Shown one piece after another: positions 50,921 through 57,597 of a stretch of DNA of 57,597 nucleotides. Source of the stretch: Candidatus Poribacteria bacterium (GTDB lineage Bacteria > Poribacteria > WGA-4E > WGA-3G); NCBI GenBank assembly GCA_028824125.1, contig JAPPES010000115.1, positions 1-57,597 of the forward strand. The letters are read 5' to 3'. The notes under the pieces are model-generated. The model was not told the DNA's origin and did not search any database. It saw nothing but the letters and a program-made list of their open reading frames with translations. How positions within the stretch are numbered: position 1 is the first letter of the stretch; each line of letters opens with the position of its first letter. The translations under genes and the position numbers were made by a program.

Positions 50921-53900
50921 TTAGTCAACGACAAGGATTTTGCCTACGGCGTTAGCGCGATTTCCTGCTCCATTAACTGCTTCTAAACGGAACACGTAAA
51001 GGCCTCGCGCTACTGGCATTCCAGCTTGGTTTTCTAAATTCCATTTAATCTGTGTATCATTTCGCTGTCCCAGTGTTATTCCGGTGTATTTTTTTGAATA
51101 AACCATGTCACCACCCCAGTCATAGATGTAAAGCGCCAATTCGACTGTTTCATCTGCTGAAGTATTCAGGTCAAAAGAAAAGAAGGCGACATCGTTTTTG
51201 GAATGCCGTAGCGGGTTTGGCCATCCGAAGGTTTTTCCACGGAAAGAGAAGGAAACCGACATCGTAACCTCACCGACATCGTAAACAGCGTAGTTACCCG
51301 CTTTGTCAGTAACACGGAGATCTAAGTCGTATTCACCTGACCGTGCGGGGAGGAAGTCTGCTGACCAACGGCTCCACGGTTGCTCTTGTGCGTTGCTTTC
51401 ATCCTCAGCGGGAATAGGTTCGATAGGTTGTCCATCGGGCCCGGTTCCAATGATTTCCACAAGCCATACACCGGATGCTGGGATGGGGATCTCACCTTCA
51501 CCTTGGGGGCGTGGCCGTGAACCTCGTGGATCAGAAGCTGTTCCTTCAAAAGGCACTGCCTCATCAGTAAACTCAGTTTTTCCACCATCGTTGGTTAAGA
51601 CAGCAGTCGGTGCTGTAGTTTCATAAAGGAATTCAGTTGTGATTGAACCTTTAGGTACAAATCCGAGCAGTTCAGAGTCATTCCCAATACCGGTAATCGT
51701 AACTTGATATACGCCTTCAACATTCAATCCATCCGATTTGAAACTAATGGTATCCACACCGTTTTGTCGGGTGGTACCGGAAATTTCTTGACCGTTAGGA
51801 TTTCTTACAACGATTTGTGAACGTGATAGGTCAACACCTAACCCTGTATCAGAGACGCTCGCTTGGATGACAACACCGCCGGTTGTGGAAATTGCGCTTG
51901 GGTAATCCTCCGCATCAATGTCGGTCAGCAATGGAGCGTCATTGATAAGTAGCGAGTTAGGATCAATAATGGGTGGACTTGTATCGTAGACAAATACCTC
52001 TTCGTAAGTTTCATCCCCATTTCCCGCTTGGTCTTTAGGGGTAATGGTAATTTGGTATTCCCCATCTGCAGATCCGTCATCTGCAAGCGGAACAGTGAGT
52101 CGGAAAATAAGAGTCTCCTGTTCCCCTGTTTCATAAGATAGATGCCCAGCGATTTCAGCTGCGTTCGGTGAAAGCCGTTCAAATGCCAACCATTCTTTAT
52201 CAAGGTTTTCCCAATCAATTCCTGCTTGATTATCTGTGAGCGTAACGCGAATTTCTATCAAGGAATTATTGACCTCGGGTTCCGCAACTATGAGACTTAT
52301 CGCCTCCGGTTCAACTTCAGGCACTTGTGTATCGTAGGTGAAGGTCAATCTCTGAACTTCACCAGTGCGCCCAGACGCACTAATTGGTGTGAACTCAATG
52401 GTGTAAACACCGTCTTCTGACCCATCTGTGGCAAGCGGACGGACAAGCGAATAGATTAACCGGTTAGACTCCCGATGCTGTTGTCCTGCGATCTCTTGAT
52501 TTTCAGAATTCAGCAAGCGCAGCGTTGATAGGTGATTTTCATCTGCTGTTTCAAGCATCACCTCAATTTCTTCAATTTTCTCATTCGTATACGCTTCATC
52601 TTTTGGCGCAGTACTTGGTGATGTAGAAATGACAGCGGGTAAGAGTCTGGAGAGTAAGAAATCCGTTTCAAAAACAGATTTACTTCCGTTCCCTGCTCTG
52701 TCTATGGCTTGAACACGAATAGTATAACGTCCATCTGCCACAAGTTGATTCGTATTAAGTATCAACTGCGTTTTTCCATTACTGGTAAGTTCGCCAGAGA
52801 TTTCTGTTCCATTCGGGTCAACCAGTGTTACTGTTGTTACATCCCAATCTATACCGCTTCCGCCTTGATCATTCAGATTTACCTGTATTTGCGTTATATC
52901 TTCAGTGAGCTGCGCATTATCAGCAGGCACTGTGCTGACAAGGGTTGGTGCTTGTGTATCGTAGACTATAGGGTGTTCAACGGAGAGGACATTCCCAGCT
53001 TTATCAGAAAACGCAATTACGACAGTATATTCTCCATCCCTACTACCATCAAGCGGTAATGGCTCATCAAGTGTAAGATAGAGTTGATTGTTTGTATCAT
53101 TTGTTAGTTTTGTCGGAATAAGAGAACCTGTTTGACTACGTAGACTAACTTTTTGGTCATCAAGCGTTAAGTCTGCTGGTCCAACATCTTGGAGCGCGAA
53201 TCGGAATTGCGTCAAACTTTCACTAATATAGGAAACGGGTTGACTTAAATTGATCGGCTCAGCCTCCGTTATCTCTGGTTCTTGCGTATCAAAAACGAAC
53301 TCACGATAGATGGTATTGCCCTCACGTCCTTTTCTATCAACAGGTGTGACATATACAGCGTATCGTCCATCGGAACTTCCGTCATTGGATAGTGTTACCG
53401 GTTCCCAAACCATTACATCCGTTCCATTTGTAGCAATACGTCCTGGGACAATTGTGTTATCAAGAGTTGCTACCTGTAAGGCTGACCCAGTAATAGTATC
53501 AAAAGATAATCCTGTGCCTGCTGGGTCAAGCAAGTTTGCCACAATCACTAAATTGTTTGCATTGACATAAGCAATATCTCCACTTCCCAATGTGACAGTA
53601 TTACCTATAATGACAGATTCCACTCCTGGAAGAACAAACTCAAGATTAAACGCGAATTGCATTGAACTTTGTGCAGCATTTCCCGCTATGTCTTGTGGAG
53701 TCACGGATAAAGTGTACTGACCGCTCTGCGTTAAATCATCAAAACTCAGTGTCATGTGAGAAATACCATCATCTTCTCTGGTAAGTGGAATTGTTTGGTC
53801 GTTTGGATCAAGCAACGATACCTGCGTGTTCTCAAAGTCAACACGCGTTGCTTCAGCAAACTCGATCATGATTGTACTAATAGATTCTGCAAGTTCAGTA

Positions 53901-56900
53901 ATTTCATTCGACACAAGTTTCGTAGGAGTGCCGGCAGTGTTTACCTGAACTGATGATATTTGTGGCACTTTGGAATCGTAAACAAGTGAAAATTGAGAGA
54001 TTGAAGTATTACCTGCCTTGTCTATTAAACGGACATTTAGTGAATACGCACCATCTACGCTTCCGTCACTGGCGAACGGTTTAGAAAGTGTAAGATATAA
54101 TTGATTTGAGAGTTCATCGCGCGTCAGCGTGGCAGAAACAGGTTTTTCTGCGGCATCCATTAAGGCTACAACTTGAGATGCCAAAATAAGATCTGCAGGT
54201 CCCACATCTTCAATAGTGAGAACGAACTCATCTATCCCGCTCCGGATATAGGATACTGGAGCATGTAATGTTATTGGAGATGCAGCTGTAATTCGCGGTG
54301 CCTGTGTGTCATAAATAAACTGGCGATTGATAACTGTCCCGGAGCGACCAGATTTATCCACCGGTGTTATAGCAACGGCATAACGACCATCGGCAGTACC
54401 ATCTGTAGGGAGTGGTATAGACGTCCAAACCAACTGATTTGTTCCGTTAGAAGAGGTTGTGCCGGATACTGAAAACCCTTCGGGATTGGTGACCGTAATA
54501 GTGGAGCCACCGTCTCTTAACGACACACCTACACCGATAGGATCAGTAATTGTAGCAACTATTCTCGGAACAGCATTGCGTACGTAAACAACCGATCCTG
54601 GTTTTCCATCAATAAGCACGGAACTGACTGTTGGGAGTGCAGTGTCAAGTCTAAATTGGTATTGAGTCGCACTCTGAGCGACATTTCCCGCTTTATCTTG
54701 CGGTGTCACGGCGAATGTATATACACCGTTTTGTGTTAAAGAAACAAAACGAACCACTAACTGAGACTCGCCGTCTTCAATGGTGACAGATATCTCCTGT
54801 TCATCTGGTCCCGTCAGTGTCACCCTCGTATTCATAAGATCAATTTGTGTAGCATCAGTAAACTCAAGTGTGAAACTGCTAACGGATTCAGATATCTCCA
54901 TAATCTCGTAAGGTGTAAGCTCTACAGAAGTATTAGTTGTGTTCGCTTTTACAGATGATAACCCGGGAACTTCAAACTGAATTCTGAACGGATAAGGAAC
55001 CGCTCCTTGTGCAACATTACCTGCTTTATCTTGTGGTATCACTGACAGTGTATATAAACCGTCTTGTGTCAAGGAGACAAAACTCGCGGTTACTTGGTCA
55101 ACACCATTATTTTCTAAGGTGAGTGGAATAGGGGAATTATTTGGACCTATTAAGTCAATTGTCGTATTTGCAAAGTCAACCTGTGTTGCCTCTACAAAAG
55201 TAAGCGTGAGACTGTTGATAGATTCAGAGAGATCCGTAATCTGATAAGCAGTTAGGGCTAATGGCGTCTCTGTCTCTAAAGAGACGGAAGATATGCGCGG
55301 TGCTTGCGAATCGTAAAAGATGTCGTGAATTGTCTGATATGTGTTGCCTGCTTTATCAACAAGGTCAATCGTCAGAATGTATGCTCCATCCGCACTCCCA
55401 TCAGTCGGTAAAGGTGTGGAGAGCGTGAAAAAGAGTTGGTTTACCCCATCATGTGTTATCTGCCCTAAAACCGCATCCCCATCTTTCTTTGCAAGAGTGA
55501 TTGTTTGAGCTGCCAGGTCAAGCAGTGCGGGGCCAACATCTTCAACAGTCAACTGGAATTGTGTCAAACTCCTAATATAAGAAATCGGTTGATGAAATGT
55601 TATCGGTGTTGCAGCACTTATCCGAGGCACTTGGGTGTCATAAATAAATTGCCGGTTGACAATTGTCCCTATACGCCCAGATTTATCTATCGGTGTGATA
55701 GTGGCAGTGTAGACCCCATCCGCACTCCCATCAGTCGGTAAAGGTGTAGCCGTCCAAGTCAACTGATTTGTCCCATCAGGTTTCGTAACTCCCTGCACCG
55801 GAACACCGGCAGCATTGGTCACGATGATAGTTGACCCGTCATCCCCTAAAGCTAAACCAACACCGGTCGGTTCTGTGAACATAGCAACGATAGTGACATC
55901 ACCGCTATTCACATATACAGTCGAACTCGGTTTGCCATCAATCAGAATAGAACTCACTGCTGGCAGGGCAATAGCAAGTCTAACCTGATACCGGATAGCA
56001 CTTTGGGCAACATTACCCGATCTATCTTGTGGTGTGACAGCAAGCGTGTAGAGACCGCTTTGTGTCAAAGAGACAAAACGAACTACCAACTGAGCGTTGT
56101 CGTCCTCTTGCGTGACAGGAATCTCTTGTTCATTTGGACCGACCAACATGATGCCGGTATTTTCAAAGTCAATCCGCATCGCATCTGTAAACTCAAGTGT
56201 GAAACTGCTGACAGGTTCAGAAATCTCCATAATCTCGTGTTGAATAAGTTGGACCGAAGCAGCTGCTGTGTTTGCTTTCACAACCGATAAACCCGGAACT
56301 TCAAACTGAACTCTAAATGGATAAGACACTGAGCCTTGTGCTGTATTACCTGCTTTATCTTGAGGTATCACTGACAGTGTATACAAACCGCTTTGTGTCA
56401 AAGAGACAAAACTCGCGGTTACTTGGTCAACGCCATTATTCTCTAAGGTGAGTGGAATGGCAGAATTATTTGGACCTATTAAGTCAATTGTCGTATTTGC
56501 AAAGTCAACCTGTGTTGCCTCTACAAAAGTAAGCGTGAGACTGTTGATAGATTCAGAGAGATCCGTAATCTGATACGCGGTTAGGGCTAACGGCTCCTCC
56601 GTCCCCAAAGAGACGGAAGATATGCGCGGTGCTTGTGAATCATAAAAGATGTCGTGAGTTATCTGATATGTGTTGCCTGCTTTATCAACAAGGTCAACCG
56701 TCAGAATGTATGCTCCATCCGCACTCCCATCAGTCGGTAAAGGTGTGGAGAGCGTGAAAAAGAGTTGGTTTGCTCCATCATGTGTTATCTGTCCTAAAAC
56801 CGCATCCCCATCTTTCTTTGCAAGAGTGATTGTTTGAGCTTCAAGATCAAGCAATGCAGGCCCAACATCTTCAACAGTCAATTGGAATTGTGTCAGACTC

Positions 56901-57597
56901 CCAATATAAGAAATCGGTTGATAAAGTGTTATCGGTGTTGCTGAAGTGAGGCGCGGTACTTGGGTATCGTAAATAAATTGCCGATTGACAACTTTCCCTG
57001 AACGTCCAGATTTATCTATCGGTGTAATAGTAGCAGTGTATACTCCATCCGCACTCCCATCAGTCGGTAAAGGTGTAGCCGTCCAAGTCAACTGATTTGT
57101 CCCATCAGGTTTCGTAACTCCCTGCACCGGAACACCGGCAGCATTGGTCACGATGATAGTTGACCCGTCATCCCCTAAAGCTAAACCAACACCAGTCGGT
57201 TCTGTGAATGTAGCAACGATAGTGACATCACCGCTATTCACATATACAGTTGAACTCGGTTTGCCATCAATAAGGATAGAACTCACTGCTGGCAGGGCAA
57301 TAGCAAGTCTAAACTGATACCGGATAGCACTTTGGGCAACATTGCCCGATCTATCCTGTGGTGTGACAGCAAGCGTGTAGAGACCGCTTTGTGTCAACGA
57401 AACAAAGCTCGCGGTGATTTGGTCAACACCATTATTTTCTAAGGTAAGTGGAATGGCAGAATTATTTGGACCTATTAAGTCAATTGTCGTATTTTCAAAG
57501 TCAACCTGTGTTGCCTCTACAAAAGTAAGCGTGAGGCTGTTAACGGTCTCGGATAGATCTGTAATCTGATAAGCGGTTAGGGCTAATGGCGTTTCGG
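50921..57597 (-). CDS. Giant Ig-like repeat surface protein, N-terminus beyond window
   Basis: At least 2,225 codons, open to the right edge. It consists of many bacterial Ig-like/cadherin-like beta-sandwich repeats, each with DKAGN-, DKSGR- or DRSGN-type turns, LPTDGSADGxY and YDTQxPR segments. At the C-terminus a FlgD/CHU_C-type domain (FGWPNPLRHSKND..., LALYIYDWGGDMVYSKKY, WNLENQAGMPVARGLYVFRLEA, GKILVVD) resembles the ends of type IX-like secreted proteins. Probably a cell-surface adhesin or sheath protein. Successive 443-residue blocks are highly similar near the right edge. It lies directly upstream of the PorV-like gene. Confidence 0.85.
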   Translation of the reverse strand, partial: ETPLALTAYQITDLSETVNSLTLTFVEATQVDFENTTIDLIGPNNSAIPLTLENNGVDQITASFVSLTQSGLYTLAVTPQDRSGNVAQSAIRYQFRLAIALPAVSSILIDGKPSSTVYVNSGDVTIVATFTEPTGVGLALGDDGSTIIVTNAAGVPVQGVTKPDGTNQLTWTATPLPTDGSADGVYTATITPIDKSGRSGKVVNRQFIYDTQVPRLTSATPITLYQPISYIGSLTQFQLTVEDVGPALLDLEAQTITLAKKDGDAVLGQITHDGANQLFFTLSTPLPTDGSADGAYILTVDLVDKAGNTYQITHDIFYDSQAPRISSVSLGTEEPLALTAYQITDLSESINSLTLTFVEATQVDFANTTIDLIGPNNSAIPLTLENNGVDQVTASFVSLTQSGLYTLSVIPQDKAGNTAQGSVSYPFRVQFEVPGLSVVKANTAAASVQLIQHEIMEISEPVSSFTLEFTDAMRIDFENTGIMLVGPNEQEIPVTQEDDNAQLVVRFVSLTQSGLYTLAVTPQDRSGNVAQSAIRYQVRLAIALPAVSSILIDGKPSSTVYVNSGDVTIVAMFTEPTGVGLALGDDGSTIIVTNAAGVPVQGVTKPDGTNQLTWTATPLPTDGSADGVYTATITPIDKSGRIGTIVNRQFIYDTQVPRISAATPITFHQPISYIRSLTQFQLTVEDVGPALLDLAAQTITLAKKDGDAVLGQITHDGVNQLFFTLSTPLPTDGSADGAYILTIDLVDKAGNTYQTIHDIFYDSQAPRISSVSLETETPLALTAYQITDLSESINSLTLTFVEATQVDFANTTIDLIGPNNSPIPLTLENNGVDQVTASFVSLTQDGLYTLSVIPQDKAGNVAQGAVPYPFRIQFEVPGLSSVKANTTNTSVELTPYEIMEISESVSSFTLEFTDATQIDLMNTRVTLTGPDEQEISVTIEDGESQLVVRFVSLTQNGVYTFAVTPQDKAGNVAQSATQYQFRLDTALPTVSSVLIDGKPGSVVYVRNAVPRIVATITDPIGVGVSLRDGGSTITVTNPEGFSVSGTTSSNGTNQLVWTSIPLPTDGTADGRYAVAITPVDKSGRSGTVINRQFIYDTQAPRITAASPITLHAPVSYIRSGIDEFVLTIEDVGPADLILASQVVALMDAAEKPVSATLTRDELSNQLYLTLSKPFASDGSVDGAYSLNVRLIDKAGNTSISQFSLVYDSKVPQISSVQVNTAGTPTKLVSNEITELAESISTIMIEFAEATRVDFENTQVSLLDPNDQTIPLTREDDGISHMTLSFDDLTQSGQYTLSVTPQDIAGNAAQSSMQFAFNLEFVLPGVESVIIGNTVTLGSGDIAYVNANNLVIVANLLDPAGTGLSFDTITGSALQVATLDNTIVPGRIATNGTDVMVWEPVTLSNDGSSDGRYAVYVTPVDRKGREGNTIYREFVFDTQEPEITEAEPINLSQPVSYISESLTQFRFALQDVGPADLTLDDQKVSLRSQTGSLIPTKLTNDTNNQLYLTLDEPLPLDGSRDGEYTVVIAFSDKAGNVLSVEHPIVYDTQAPTLVSTVPADNAQLTEDITQIQVNLNDQGGSGIDWDVTTVTLVDPNGTEISGELTSNGKTQLILNTNQLVADGRYTIRVQAIDRAGNGSKSVFETDFLLSRLLPAVISTSPSTAPKDEAYTNEKIEEIEVMLETADENHLSTLRLLNSENQEIAGQQHRESNRLIYSLVRPLATDGSEDGVYTIEFTPISASGRTGEVQRLTFTYDTQVPEVEPEAISLIVAEPEVNNSLIEIRVTLTDNQAGIDWENLDKEWLAFERLSPNAAEIAGHLSYETGEQETLIFRLTVPLADDGSADGEYQITITPKDQAGNGDETYEEVFVYDTSPPIIDPNSLLINDAPLLTDIDAEDYPSAISTTGGVVIQASVSDTGLGVDLSRSQIVVRNPNGQEISGTTRQNGVDTISFKSDGLNVEGVYQVTITGIGNDSELLGFVPKGSITTEFLYETTAPTAVLTNDGGKTEFTDEAVPFEGTASDPRGSRPRPQGEGEIPIPASGVWLVEIIGTGPDGQPIEPIPAEDESNAQEQPWSRWSADFLPARSGEYDLDLRVTDKAGNYAVYDVGEVTMSVSFSFRGKTFGWPNPLRHSKNDVAFFSFDLNTSADETVELALYIYDWGGDMVYSKKYTGITLGQRNDTQIKWNLENQAGMPVARGLYVFRLEAVNGAGNRANAVGKILVVD
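54583..57597 (-). repeat. In-frame tandem repeats of 1,329 bp within the giant gene
   Basis: The segment with ACCGCTATTC at 55901 recurs at 57230, exactly 1,329 bp (443 codons) apart, and the surrounding blocks are nearly identical in DNA; a more diverged third copy begins about 1,329 bp earlier near 54583. Identity rises towards the right edge, implying recent expansion. Assemblies of short reads could collapse or miscount copies here. Confidence 0.75.

Noticed and set aside
51303..51626. Plus-strand frame opposite the 3' part of the giant gene
   Set aside because: Antisense to conserved Ig-like and FlgD-like sequence; no ribosome site.

Overview
The window looks like a chromosomal piece of an uncultivated Gram-negative bacterium, most probably from Candidatus Poribacteria or a close relative. 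This is inferred from gene content: many Gfo/Idh/MocA, sugar-isomerase-like, PhyH, LamG, DUF1501, Uma2 and PorV-like proteins, secreted repeat proteins and abundant small palindromic repeats, at moderate GC. No 16S rRNA gene is present to prove it. Most genes are ordinary chromosomal ones with good ribosome binding sites, and several promoters are near-perfect sigma70 type (TTGACA or TTGACT, 17 bp, TATAAT or TATACT).

Layout. 1-2780: a squalene-hopene-cyclase-family gene coupled to a secreted LamG gene (minus). 2820-5861: a CAT-anticodon tRNA, tilS, hpt and a dihaem cytochrome c (plus). 6056-11310: a lipoprotein, a LysM-M23 peptidase, a PorV-like barrel fused to a lytic transglycosylase, and two Gfo/Idh/MocA oxidoreductases. 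11451-11669: tRNA-fMet and tRNA-Leu (minus). 11670-13006: non-coding, with a mobile-repeat copy and a strong promoter. 13007-16845: two paralogous secreted proteins (plus), then rhodanese, a frameshifted LamG gene and a TIM-barrel isomerase (minus). 16855-18643: three tandem Uma2 genes. 18740-21498: an XRE-metallo-beta-lactamase fusion and two Dpp/Opp-type permeases. 21499-23644: PhyH gene among nested small repeats. 23645-29085: DUF1501, rsmD, a GH36-like glycosidase and family 4 uracil-DNA glycosylase. 29429-32966: M24 aminopeptidase, terpene-cyclase-like repeat protein and zinc dehydrogenase. 33372-36941: a VWA protein, two fused MNT-HEPN proteins and a lipoprotein. 37234-42325: a 7TM-SpoIIE phosphatase and a YyaL-DsbD-alpha fusion. 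42529-46650: moaD, moaE, M20 peptidase, epimerase-like protein and a TolB-like propeller. 46728-49807: two secreted paralogues, a small membrane or secreted protein and nadA. 49912-57597: a PorV-like protein downstream of a giant Ig-like repeat protein that runs off the right edge.

The observation I rate highest is a short C-terminal motif, consensus K-x-x-T-T-W-(G/A)-x-(L/I/M)-K, with Trp 6-9 residues from the end. It occurs on seven signal-peptide-bearing proteins of different folds (LamG, beta-propeller, two unknown families). It matches no sorting signal I know and may mark an undescribed export, anchoring or processing route. Also notable: an MNT-HEPN/MNT-HEPN/VWA operon whose HEPN catalytic histidine is replaced; tandem paralogue arrays whose ends are near-identical while their middles diverge; a MoaD whose C-terminal diglycine is followed by three extra residues; and small inverted-repeat elements inserted at the same point inside short palindromes. 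All functional calls come from reading motifs by eye; no database search was run.
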